Source: Dichetophora obliterata (lineage: Eukaryota; Arthropoda; Insecta; Diptera; Sciomyzidae). From it: a stretch of 64,000 nucleotides of DNA. The notes beneath the pieces were generated by a model, which was not told where the DNA came from, ran no database searches, and saw only the letters and a list, made by a program, of their open reading frames with translations. Location: contig OY986439.1 in NCBI GenBank assembly GCA_963920525.1, positions 3,405,001-3,469,000 on the forward strand, written 5' to 3'. A program made the position numbers and the translations under genes. This document shows, in pieces, positions 30,092 to 40,337 of the stretch; the stretch's first letter is position 1; each line of letters starts with the position of its first letter.

Positions 30092-30500
30092 TATTCTCCC
30101 CAGCATAACTGATAAATTGGCAGTTTCGCGGTCGGCACTTTCACCATATAAAGGTTTCTTCCTTTGGAGACTTTCTTATTCAGCCCTATCATGAATAATT
30201 TTTCGCCCGGAATCAAAAAAGGGTGTTTTCATTTATAGTTTTCAATATAGCAAATAAAGACATTACTTTTTTTAAAATTCATGAATATTGACGGTTGATG
30301 AACAAATTTGCATTAAAAATTTCCAAAATGTTCGTGAGATTTACCTTTGAGACTCCCTTTTTTGATTTTGGGTGAAAAATTATTCATGATAGGGCTGAAT
30401 ACAAACGCGTCCGGAGGAATTCAATCAATAAGATACCTTTATATGATAAGTACCGATCGCGAATCTGCCAATTTATCAGTTATACTGAGGAGATTAAGAG
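30092..30500. repeat. Foldback with a MITE in its loop
   Basis: The left arm about 30092-30160 and right arm about 30431-30500 are inverted copies. Both contain AACTGATAAATTGGCAG (or complement), a GCGGTCGG/CCGATCGC core and ATATAAAGGT/ACCTTTATAT. The loop holds the CAGCCCTAT MITE at 30181-30397. The right arm is followed by another ATTATTCATGATAGG word, suggesting the outer unit is related to the same family. Confidence 0.55.
30181..30397. mobile_element. Foldback MITE, CAGCCCTAT family copy 2
   Basis: CAGCCCTATCATGAATAATT at the left is complementary to AATTATTCATGATAGGGCTG at the right (20 of 20). Further pairing (TTTTTC..CC) continues inward. Closest to the copy at 26024-26218. Confidence 0.8.
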
Positions 30501-30530
30501 CGACAAATTATTCATGATAGGGGCAGTGTC

Positions 30531-30960
30531 ACAAGATGGAATTACCACCAAAATTGTCTTTTTCTCGCATTTAATTCTCAAGATTACCACACTCCCAAAA
30601 TACCTCAAATTACCACAAAATACCTTAAAATTAACACAAAATCCCACAATACCTCAAAAAAGCAAAAAGAAAATAGATACATACAAACCACCACAAACAA
30701 GTGCATTCAGTCATTTGAACAATTCAATTAACGCAACGTTCCTTTAATTCGTATTTTTGCCATGCAATTTAAGTAATTTGAGGGGTTTTGAGTTATTTTG
30801 AGGTATTGTGCTATTTTGTAGTAATTTGAGGTTGAGTAATTTGTAGTAATTTTTTGGTGTTTTGAGGTATTTTGTGGTGTTTTGCGGTATTTTTTTTTCC
30901 ATGCGAGAGATTTTTCTCACAAAATAACATGAGAATTACCACATCCCACAATCGTTGAAA
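30531..30960. repeat. Inverted repeat built of degenerate AAATACCTCA / AATTACCACA units
   Basis: The left arm (30537-30700) holds many 10-11-bp units of the form AATACCTCA or ATTACCACA. The right arm (30780-30955) holds their complements (TGAGGTATT, TGTGGTAAT). The outermost blocks GGAATTACCACC and GGTAATTCTCATG match in inverted orientation. It resembles a foldback element with internally amplified short repeats. Confidence 0.55.
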
Positions 30961-32455
30961 AATACTATAAGTGCTATTTATCGTACTTTTCTGGTAATCC
31001 AAAACTACAAATAATAAACATAATCCAAAATTAAAAAATTTGCCGTTCAAAAAGAGGACATAGTCCCAAAAATTGTATTTAGTATTATGACCGCTTAATA
31101 GGCAGTTTTTCATATATTCAATCGCCATATAAGTTAAATGGAAGAGTCTTTTGTTATTGTAGATTTTGTGTGCTTAAAGTGCTATATGCGTAGAACACTG
31201 CTACATCAATAACTTAGATCTGTCGTAAGTCGAATTAAGCACCCAGTAGTTCGCGGCTTCATTGACGAACTTTTCGTGATGATTTCTTGAAGGAAGTGAG
31301 CTGCAGCACTTAAAAAAATTCATACAAAATATAACTTTTCCCACTCTATTACAGCTTGAAGATATTCATGATTGTTGTAATTCGCCGAATCGTTCAAATG
31401 CTAAATTCCAACAATACAGCGTTTTCACTTCTTCAACGTTTCGATATAATATTCCTTCACGAATTATATTACACGTTTCGATTTTAATTCCTTGACGAAT
31501 TTTCTTTATATTCCTGTCTACTTTTCGTTAACGAAACTTCCTCAATATTTCGATATTGGGCTCGTGCATGATAAATCCCGACGTTTCTGCATTGCGTCTT
31601 GCATGAATTTGGAACATTTATATGAAATTTTCGTCAATGAAATGTATGGCCTAATCAGCATGTTTCGTCAAGGATCAAGAAAAATTGTTCATGATTCATT
31701 TGAGATTTCTTCAAGACTGGAACTACTGGGCTATTATTGCTTATCGACACAGATATAAAGACAAAATTATTCGCCCTTGTAAGGAATTGAGTAAGGAACA
31801 AGGTCAAATTAATTTTTTTTTTGTGTTTTTTATGATATTAATATATAAATGTTAATTCAACAGCAACACAAACAGCGCTCGATGCTACGCATTCGCAACA
31901 ATTTTTCGCGATAATGCAAAAATAAAAACGTATACAAGAAACAATACATACCAAACTCGATGACGCATACATAACTGAAAAGAATCCTCGCTCGACGATG
32001 TGGATGCTGATAGTCGGAACATAACATTTTTTAGGAAACGAACGTTCCTGAATTTTGCTTTGAGCGATTAATTTTTATGAGAAATTACAAACGAACTTTC
32101 GATGCTTATTATTTTTTTGTGGAAAATTCGATCGAATAAGTTTGGAACTGACAAATTTTTCAGAGATAAAAAATACGACGCCAGCAGAGAGTTCCCCATT
32201 CGTTCGTAATAATTTGCGAGAACAATTTTATATGAGAAGTACGATAATTGAGAACATCCGTATTTCAAACGTTCTCCGCACCCTGTTCTCTATATAAGTT
32301 TTTCACAATAAATTTTTTAAACTTAGTTTTTTTATTTTTTTACCAATGTGCAATGTCATCTAAAGATCTTTGTCGTGATCATAAACACACAAGGGCTGCC
32401 ATTTTTATCTGATAGTTTCTCTCGGTGCTTTTTGAAATTCGATAATTTGGGGGGA
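30961..32455. other. AT-rich DNA with short near-repeats
   Basis: At 31430-31510 a unit of about 40 bp (CGTTTCGAT..ATTCCTT.ACGAATT) occurs twice in tandem. Elsewhere I see no gene; open frames of up to 105 codons (30811-31128, minus) fall in the inverted repeat or in AT-rich DNA and lack domains. Confidence 0.35.
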
Positions 32456-32495
32456 GGGGGTTAAGCCCCAAAACCTTCCCCTGTGTACGCGCCTG
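32456..32495 (-). repeat. Unpaired hAT-like terminus
   Basis: On the minus strand it begins CAGGCGCGTACACAGGGG, followed by G/C-runs (GGGGCTTAACCCCC). The adjacent gtctaggt would be the target duplication. No partner was found. Confidence 0.3.
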
Positions 32496-32725
32496 GTCTA
32501 GGTTGTAGATCTGATCGAGTAAAATACGAAACTATACATGAAATTGTTAATACACCCCAAAAATTTAATTTTACCGTTAAAAAATCCATTTTTAGGTACT
32601 TCACGCATTAAACAATCACCACCTCAGCCATTTTTGAGCCGACTTTAACGGTTTTGGAAAAATTAAATAAAACTAGTTAATAAATAGTGATCTATTATTT
32701 AAATTATTACATGAATTTAATTGTG

Positions 32726-32925
32726 AGCTTTAGATCAAGTAAGATATTAAAAAGGCAACAACAACAACTCTATATAGAGTCAATCACTTACCTGACTAAA
32801 CTAAATTTGAAACTAAAGCTGAATAAACTAAGAATTGCTACATTTCGTCTTCATAAGTCTTCGAGTATTAAGCTGTGATCAACTCACTGTTAAAGTCGCA
32901 TATGATTTCACACATGTTTGAACAA
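32726..32925 (+). repeat. Dispersed repeat R1, copy 2
   Basis: Shares with 5021-5170 the ordered words TAGATCAAGTAAG, AACAACAACAACTC, GAGTCAATCAC, AATTGCTACATTTC and TTTGAACAAATTCT. Class unknown. Confidence 0.45.
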
Positions 32926-35297
32926 ATTCTTAAAAATTAAGAAGGAATCGTCATTGGATTGTTCTTTTTTTGTAAACGACCATTTCTAGTATCACTGACA
33001 TTAAAAGTTAAGAAAAACTGTTGCAATTTTTTCACCTTTGCAATTTTTGATTTTTTTAAACTTAATTTGTGCGGTTATACCATTTCTCCTTTGTTCGTTA
33101 TGAGTAAAAAAAACTAAAATGTTTTCAAACTGGAAATAAATTTGCTCTTGATGAAAGTATATAGTTTTGAAAAATTAATACAAATAAGATATTCACCATT
33201 AAAAAATGTGTTACAAAAAAGATACATTAAAAAATGTTGACTTCTTTTGAGAGTGTAACATTTAAATTTTACTGCTTCTCCACAAAAACTCAAATACTCG
33301 TATGCTACTAAAATATTTTTTAATTAATTAAAAAAAAAAAAAAAAACCAAAATTTAAATATTCAAATCATTTTTATTGTGCAATGTACATGCTGTTGTTG
33401 AATCAGATTATTCTTAATCTATAGGTAATCTTTTATATCATAAGACCAATATTTGAACGTCTAACGAAAACATTATAATAAAATTTTTACGAAAACGATT
33501 AGCGAACACAAGAATATTTCTTTTGAAGAATAAATGCAGAAAAAAAGACATTCCTGTAGCTGCTTTGCATCGTTTATAGTATAGCAAGAAATTTTTATCT
33601 TGTTCAAGTTTATTTAACAAATCATTATAGCAAATTCGACAACGACGACGTAAACGGCAAGGATTTCTGGAGAAATATATAATTTTTTACTATCAGAACA
33701 GATTATTAAGTATTGTACGATGTATGGTTTGGTTTTTATGTTGAAAAAATGTAAAAATAAGTTTGGTTTAAACAACCTCGATTAAGGTAACACCGTAAAG
33801 TTTTCTAACGAAGCAAGATTAGTTGCATCGAAATTAGAAAAGACACTTTTACTAAATTTTTTCTGGTAAAAAAGTGAGTTAAACTTTTATGATTGTCTTG
33901 CCAATTTGTCAAAAAAAAAATGACAGTATACGTCAGTTTGTTATACACCTAAGTTTTTTGTTTTGATCTGGTTTTGCCTTCTTTTTATGAGCATACGCTG
34001 TGGATGAATGCTCATTGCTGTTGCTTTTCAGCAGGTTTCTTAGTATCTCATTTAAAGAGTCTTTCTAAATCAACCATGCGTTGGCTCTGTACCAAAGTAA
34101 TCAAGTTATTTGATACAATAAAGATGTTTGTGTGTGTGTGTTCTATACTTGAAATAATTCAGCGGATATGCTATTGCATATTTATTGACAGTGCTATAAA
34201 CATTAAAGCGACTGGCAAGGGAAGGAAGCACCGGAACTTTTTATGCACACGCAGTCACACACACACTTGCATTTACTAATGCTGCACATAGCAAATGCCA
34301 GCAAGGATCGCATGAATGTGCCAGGCTGCGGAAGTAGAAAAGAAGCTGACGACAAGGAAGTCGACGTGCGCTCAACAGAGTGTTTTGGTTTGCGTTTGTG
34401 GTTTGAATAAAATCAACAGCAAGAGTATGTGTGAGCACGAATGTGTGTTTGTGCGTGTGGAAATGTGAACTAACCGCATTTGACCCCAACAGCAAAACAG
34501 AACCGAACTCCTTGCAAAAAGAAGAGAGTAGTAAAGTGCATCAAATCAAGCGTCTGCTGAAAGACTCACAAGCTCGCAAATAAATGAACAAAGTCTTAAC
34601 AAGGATTTGCTCGAAATGTGAGAATGAGGCGTAAATATAACAACAAATGTTATCGGATGTGTACTACTACTTGCAGCATTTGCATTAACATTTTTGTACC
34701 AACACGTGGTAGAAATAAAATTAGAATAAAGCTCTAACAATGTAGAAAAGCTAGAGATCAACTCGACTTCAGCTTTGGAATAGTTTCATCATAATGTGCA
34801 GGGCCCGGAAGTATTAAATTTCGCTCAGCTAAGAAATAAAATTACTCATAGGAGGAATTTATTGTAAGAAACATTGTGAAAAAAGCAAGTGCTTTTTGTA
34901 AAGCTAATTTTTTTAAAAAACTTTCTCGAGTCATGTGTAACATCTTTGATTAGATAGGTATACATTTTTTTCAAATCAAATTATATTAAAATAGAAAGTT
35001 TTTCAAAAGACATGCTTAATTCAATAGGTTATATAAAAACTTAACTAATTGTAAGTAAATGTTAATTTTGGTTTGTTCGATTTTAATCCTTCAAATAAAA
35101 GCCTTAAAATATGTATCAATATTTTGGGAAAAATTATTTAATATATTTTTTACAATTTAACTTGAAATTATTTGCAAAATTGTTTAGATTACTTTTCAGA
35201 GCATCGTTATTTTTGCATCAGTTTTTAAAGTTTATTTTTTAAAGACATTAAAAGAAGACTTAGAAAAAATTCACAAATAAACGAAGCAAAAAGATAC
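32926..35297. other. Intergenic-like DNA, no gene recognised
   Basis: Contains TG/CA-rich stretches (34120-34140, 34250-34270, 34430-34460) and a 40-bp block at 33606-33645 that recurs at 61081-61120. The GC-richer 33960-34780 looks like single-copy, intron-like DNA. No supportable CDS. Confidence 0.35.
33606..33645 (+). repeat. 40-bp block shared with 61081-61120
   Basis: AAGTTTATTTAACAAATCAT and the following 20 bases match 61081-61120 at 37 of 40 positions. The similarity stops at both sides, so this is a fragment of a dispersed repeat of unknown type. Confidence 0.6.
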
Positions 35298-35305
35298 ACT
35301 CCATT
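35298..35305. repeat. Left target duplication of hAT-D (ACTCCATT)
   Basis: ACTCCATT directly before the CAG terminus is repeated exactly at 40330-40337 after the right terminus. Confidence 0.9.
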
Positions 35306-35741
35306 CAGAGCCGTAGCCAATGGGGGTTACGGAATTTCAACCCCCCAGATTGTCAAAATTTTAAGAAAAATTAATGCATTTAAATAATTATTTCAATGAA
35401 TCAATTTAATATGCTCTTAAAAAAACTTAACAAATCATAAATTGAAGTTGCGTTTACGTGTTGCGTTTGTTATGAGTTGAATCGTGTAAACAACAATAGT
35501 GACAACCAATGTAAAGTGATTTATCGGATCAATCGTGATACATTCAAAACTACCATCACTATTGTTTTCACTATCCTTGACATCAGCAGGATACAGGATA
35601 CATCTACTATCGTAGATGATAGTAGTGATGATAACAGTGAAGTCAACACGAATGACAAACTGAATAAACGTTTCTAATTCGTACCGCCTAGAAATATTTT
35701 AAAGTTTGCTTTCTTTTAAAGTATACTCTCGAAAATTTAAA

Positions 35742-36190
35742 TTTCAGCATCTATGGCTTTGTCGCTGGAGTTAGTTGGCTTGCTCCAAGTATGCAAATGG
35801 AGCTTATTGTAAGTTTTGCGTTTTCCTTAGATCTGCTTATGGCGGCATTGCATCACAGCCTCTTTGTTATTTAACCTGGTTTAATTTTTGAAAAATGTTT
35901 GAAGTTACTCATGAGTTATAAAAAGTTGACTTGCATTTTTCAGAATTCTGACCCGGGGATAAGTTTTAAGTCAATCGTTTTAAGATTTTTAAATTTATGT
36001 TGAATTTTTTCTGTCTTAAAAATTGTATTAATTTTAGATAAATGAGATAGCGTCATCCCTAAAATTTCTTAACACATACCTCCGTAATTCAATGTCTGAA
36101 ATCCGTTTGAACGGATGTGCATCTGTTAGCATACAAAATGATCGCACAGTAACAAAGCAAGACTTGTTGGTAGAATTTGCTAAAACAAAA
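35742..36190 (+). pseudogene. hAT transposase remnant: TTF zinc finger joined to dimerisation domain
   Basis: From 35745 one plus-strand frame reads KYANGAYCKFCVFLRSAYGG and then IASQPLCYLTWFNF. This matches the TTF-type finger of ZMYM1/ZNF862-like hAT proteins (NGAxCKYCVLF..GG...L..LVTxPFxxW), with several TAG/TGA stops. About 100 bp further on, another frame reads SLKFLNTYLRNSMSEIRLNG and then CASVSIQNDR...LLVEFAKTKD. This is the terminal half of the dimerisation domain (LKxxKTYLRSTMxEERLxGLALxSI...DFAxxK). The 500-600 residues that normally lie between are missing. Identity rests on recognised motifs, and the deletion is inferred from the spacing. Confidence 0.7.
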
Positions 36191-36701
36191 GACTTGATTT
36201 TTGCTATTTTTTTATTTCATTTCCATACAAAAACTTTAAAAATTCAAATAATTAAATTTTTATTGTTTTTTTATTTTGTTAAAAAATTTTTTCAGAAGGT
36301 GTTCATTTTATAATTAATTGTTAGGCTTTAATTTGCATAAATTTAAAAATTCTGGCCATGAATGCAAGCACTCAAACAAAACCTTTTCAGCGATATCTTG
36401 AAAGTGAGGATCGCATTAGAAATAATGAAGTTATTTCAGATTTGTGAAAATAAATTTGAAGAAATTAAAAAAGGCACGAGAAACAGCATTATATTTAATG
36501 CTACACTGAGGAATATTCGCTTAGTCGCAATATAAATTCTTTAAAAAACTTATAATAAAAAGCACATAATATATATTTTAAACCAATTTTTTTATTTATG
36601 TTAAAGAAATTTTTTTTTTTTAAAACAGTGATAAAAAACTTCTTCTTAGCATTATATTTTATTTTTTTAATTAACTCAATACATAACGCTTGAAACAATT
36701 G

Positions 36702-36720
36702 GCGTATTCGTTTAGACGCA
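36702..36720 (+). promoter_or_regulatory. Inner transposase-binding-like repeat, left end
   Basis: GCGTATTCGTTTAGACGCA resembles the outer terminal word ATATTCGCTTAGTCGCA, in the same orientation about 190 bp inside the element. The matching right-end inner site is 39382-39400. Confidence 0.6.
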
Positions 36721-37231
36721 CTTTAGTTAAATCTTAAATTATAAAATTTTAGCACCATTTTTTTGGATCACCTAAAATATCAAATTAGGCATTGAATTGA
36801 TAAGGTTTTGTAGAACAGTTCCTTGAATTGAAGTCTAAACTTCTTTAATTTAATATTTTAATTCTGTAGCAGTAGAAAATAGGGCTACTTTCGCTTTTTC
36901 GGTGTAAGTTTCCCGTGCCATAATATCCCATAGATTTTCTATGGGGCTTAAATCGGGTTTACATGCAGGCCATTTTAAAATTTTAATTTCTCGCTGCTCA
37001 AACCAAGCCATGGATGTCTTAGAGATATGAATGGATGCATTGTCCTGTTGAAAAATTACACTGTCGTTCATTTTATCCTCAATAAATTGAATAAGGACAT
37101 CGTCTAACATGTCAATGTACATTTCCGAATTCATTCCGGGAGACACAAAACACAAAGATGACTTTCTTCATTGGAAATGCCGCACAGACCATCAGACTTT
37201 AGCCTCCAAAGTTTCTTTTAGATTTGGGGAT

Positions 37232-38773
37232 GGTTGGTTGGTTGGTTTCGATGGTGATTCTACATGCAAGTAGGATCCAAGTAGCTCTAGTGAGGCGTTT
37301 TGATACCATAACCTCGTGTTTCTGTTGGTTGACTGGGTAGCGCACTGCTAGGTTATAACCAGCCGGTGCGATTGATGAACGTTAGGAGATTGTTGATTTT
37401 TGTTGTTGAGAGTTCTTCTAAGTTGCTGAGGAAGGGCCTGCCAAGCGTTGTTCGTCTGGACCTGGCCAGGGCCGGGCAGGTGCACAGAAAGTGTGTTGGT
37501 GTTTCTTTTTCATTTGGGTCATCGCAGCTGCGACAGTGGGTGTTGAAAGGTAGTCCAATTCTCTCGGCATGAACTCCGATGCACCAGTGACCCGTAATAA
37601 TAGTCGTTAATCTGGCTATGTCGTTCCGGGGTTTTGAGAGCATCTGTTGGGTTCTGCCTATGTTGTAAAGGGACCATATTTTTCTTGATGTGTTGCAGGT
37701 TGGTAGTTCTCTCCATCTACGACCGGCTAAGGTTTAGTAGTAAGAACGAATTCCTCCCTTGACTGTGTTCAGTGGAACTTTGACTGGTTCCGCTCTAGAA
37801 ACGTCAAGGGAAGAACCCCGCCTAGCCAATTCATCCGCCTTTTCATTACCATAAATGTTCCTATAGCCGGGAACCCAGATTATGGTAATGCTAAGTTGGT
37901 GACTTAGCCGGGCCAGTTCATCCTTACACTGCCTTACCAATTTGGAGTTGGTACTGATCGCAGCTAAAGATTTAACGGCAGCTTGGCTATCCGTCAGAAT
38001 AGCTGCGTTGAGGTGGTTGGTGTTAGCTCTCCTTAAGGTGCGACAAGCTTCTCTTATCGCAAAGAGCTCGGCCTGAAAGACTCTGGCTGAGTTTGGTAGA
38101 CGAAAAGAGTCCGCCACCCCCAGTTTCTCAGAGTATATGCCCGCTCCCACTCCGCACTCCATCTTGGAGCCATCCGCGTAAAAAGACACATCGAAGGCTA
38201 GATCAATTCCCCCATTGCGCCATTCCACCCTGGTGGGAAACTTGGTTGTAAAGGATTTCGTGAAGTCGAGTTTGGGAGTGTCGTAGTCAATTCCCGAGGT
38301 AGCGGATTAAGAATGTTGCTATGTCCATATGGTCTATTTCGCCAGTTGTACGACTCTCTGAGTCTGACTGCACTGTTTGTTGCAGTAAGCTTAATGTGTA
38401 AATCTATGGGGAGTAAATGTGTCAGGACATTAAGTGCATCAGTGGGGCATGAGCGGATACCCCCTGTGATACCTATGCATGCGGATGGCTGGATCCGAGC
38501 TAATTTTGTTGTGTTGTATGCTTTATTCAGTGCAGGCCACCATACTAGTGCACCATACGCCAAGATAGGGCACTACCGCTGTGTATAGCCATAAGAGCAT
38601 TTTTGGTTGAAGACCCCATTTTCTACCAAAGGTTTTTTTGGAGGCGTAGAAGGCTATGCAGGCCTTCTTGACCCTTTGTTCGATATTAGTTTTCCAGCTT
38701 AGCTAAGGATCAGGAATGACACCTAGATATTTTGCGCTACTGGATAGTGTAAGAGGTTGGTTGTTGAGCTTTG
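37232..38773 (-). mobile_element. LINE-F, 5'-truncated RNase H-bearing LINE with 12-bp target duplications
   Basis: AGATTTGGGGAT occurs at 37220-37231 and again at 38774-38785, bordering the insertion exactly. Removing the insert restores the Tc3-like transposase sequence. The minus-strand content is the RT thumb (SSAKYLGVI, then KKACIAFYASKKTFG), AYGALVWWPALNK, an RNase H domain and a Cys-His tail. It ends at the 3' side in AACCAACCAACC-type repeats. The presence of RNase H points to the I/R1/LOA-like groups. Frameshifts make it dead. Confidence 0.9.
37353..38563 (-). pseudogene. LINE-F ORF2 C-terminal part: thumb, RNase H, zinc knuckle
   Basis: The best-preserved open piece (37734-38228) is a ribonuclease H domain, which removes RNA from the RNA-DNA hybrid. 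Expected acidic residues are present: D in YADGSKMECGVGAGIY, E in QAELFAIREA, D in LTDSQAAVKS and D in GNEKADELAR. Upstream (38198-38563) is the end of the RT thumb, with AYGALVWWPALNK. Downstream (37353-37643), after a frameshift, is GHWCIGVHAERIGL and a Cys-His cluster (CRSCDDPNEKETPTHFLCTC), common at the C-terminus of such ORFs. Several frameshifts; no start. Confidence 0.88.
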
Positions 38774-39667
38774 AGATTTGGGGATACTTGCATTGCGAAT
38801 ATCGTACCAATAGCAACTGTAATAGTCTGGGCCATCCAAATTAATTTTTTTTTCGTCGGAATATATTAATTTCTGCCATTCAGAAATCCAGTGCATATGC
38901 TTTTTAGCAAAATTTAAGCGTGCCTTTTTATGGTGTTTGCGCGCTGGTTTTTTCCAAACAACATTTGGTGTTGTGCGTGGAACATGGGCAATATGTTTTG
39001 TTGTTACTTGTTAACATAATTTGGAATGTATTTGTGCTGAATTTAATTTATTGTTAGTAGCCTTCTCTCGAATTAAACTCTTCTGACGATTTGACAACTT
39101 TTAATTACATTTTGTTTGTTTCTTTATTCCATAACTTTATCAGAACGCGAAATTTTTTGGGTAATTTCCCAGCTCTTTAAAAAAGTTGATTTGCATTTTT
39201 TCTTGATTGGTTAAGTAAGTTCCATGTGACATTTTTTTAATGTTTACCTTGAATAATAAATGTTAATTACCTCTCAGGATTTTCTTTAAAAAAACAGAAG
39301 CTAACTTACTTATTTTATAGTTATAAAAAGAAAATATTTTATTTTGTTGTTATTTCCTCTCAAAAATGAAATTTCTTCCACTGCGTCTATACGAATATGC
39401 TGCTACTACGAAGTGCATTCCGAGTCGTACTAAATTTTTACAATAACAAAACAAAAAAGGCAAACCGTTACGTATATCAAAAACAGACATTGCGGCTTAT
39501 TACTTTATTACCACGGTTACAAAAATCTATGCCTTTTATTTACACAAGTTGAATATTTAATAGAATAAACGTAGTGTGGCTAAGCGAATATGCCTCAGTG
39601 TATTGCAAAACTTTAAAATTTTTTTAGACCAAAATTTTTTTTTTTCTAAATGACCTCTATATTAAAT

Positions 39668-39955
39668 ATGTTGACTTTATATGATTTAAATACAAATTCT
39701 AAATGTTTGATAGCAGAGCAGAAATTGTACAATAAAATCAAGCTAGTGATTTTTTCCTTTTCATATTGAAAAAACTTTGTTGTTGTTGTTGTTTCTTTGG
39801 AAAAATTCGTTAGAACAATTAATTGTTCTAACTTTGACCTTAAGCACAATAAACGATTTTAAACTATCAAACAACTAGAATTTGTATTTAAAATCAAGTA
39901 TGATTTAAACTATCAAACATTTAGAATTTGTATTTAAATCATATAAAGTCAACAT
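39668..39955. mobile_element. Foldback MITE-M, copy 2
   Basis: Arms ATGTTGACTTTATATGATTT and the complement ...AAATCATATAAAGTCAACAT match each other perfectly and differ from copy 1 by the same T-to-C change. The core includes AAATTGTACAATAAAATCA, GTTGTTGTTGTTTCTTTGG and AACAATTAATTGTTCTAACT, plus an extra internal arm repeat. It lies inside hAT-D next to the Tc3-like element. Confidence 0.8.
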
Positions 39956-40337
39956 TTTTTTAGACCTTTAATATCGACAGTTTATTTTTTTTCTAGTCAA
40001 TATACTATTCTATTCTTCTAGTCTAATAACTATTCTACTAGTCAATATACCTTTGAAAACATAATTTTTAGAGGTTTTTGCAAAATGTTTGGCTATCGTA
40101 ACAGCCAAAATATTTTGGGAATCGTAATAAAACAGACCAAGGTTAATTTTTAGAGGCGTACAAATTAAAATTTTTCCTAATGGAAGTCGAGGCACCTTAA
40201 TATATTTACTTACATATATAATATACTAAAATTTAACAAAAACTTGTATATTTTAATTTTTTTATTTTAAATAAAAAAATGTTCATCAAGAAACCTCCCC
40301 CCATTGGGTAAGTCCTGGCTACGACCCTGACTCCATT

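Larger units (their letters stand above)
36850..39232 (-). pseudogene. Tc1/Tc3-type transposase (DD34E), split and frameshifted
   Basis: Minus-strand blocks in order are MSHGTYLTNQEK (start near 39232), KLSNRQKSLIREKATNN (helix-turn-helix part) and VPRTTPNVVWKKPARKHHKK. The catalytic block LIYSDEKKINLDGPDYYSCY follows, then YWYDIRN, FQQDNASIHISKTSMAW and KPDLSPIENLWDIM. The last two catalytic residues (D of DNAS and E of IEN) have 34 residues between them, so this is DD34E. Frameshifts and stops occur. The LINE at 37232-38773 sits between the DIRN block and the next segment (SKRNFGG...). Confidence 0.88.
36504..39600 (-). mobile_element. Tc3-like transposon with IR/DR ends, interrupted by a LINE
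   Basis: The left end CACTGAGGAATATTCGCTTA and reverse-complemented right end CACTGAGGCATATTCGCTTA are terminal repeats. TA flanks them (36502-36503 and 39601-39602). A related word lies about 190 bp inside each end: GCGTATTCGTTTAGACGCA at 36702-36720, and the complement of GCATATTCGTATAGACGCA at 39382-39400. This is the paired binding-site layout of Tc3/Sleeping Beauty-type elements. Excluding the inserted LINE and one duplicated target, the element is about 1.54 kb. Confidence 0.88.
35306..40329 (+). mobile_element. hAT-D, TTF-type hAT transposon carrying nested insertions
   Basis: The left end is CAGAGCCGTAGCCAATGGGG. The reverse-complemented right end is CAGGGTCGTAGCCAGGACTT, with AATGGGGGG slightly further in. 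Perfect 8-bp duplications (ACTCCATT) flank it. Without the Tc3-like insertion (36504-39600) and MITE-M (39668-39955) the element is about 1.6 kb. It keeps the first (TTF finger) and last (dimerisation) parts of a hAT transposase but lacks the catalytic middle, so it is an internally deleted, non-autonomous copy. Confidence 0.9.
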
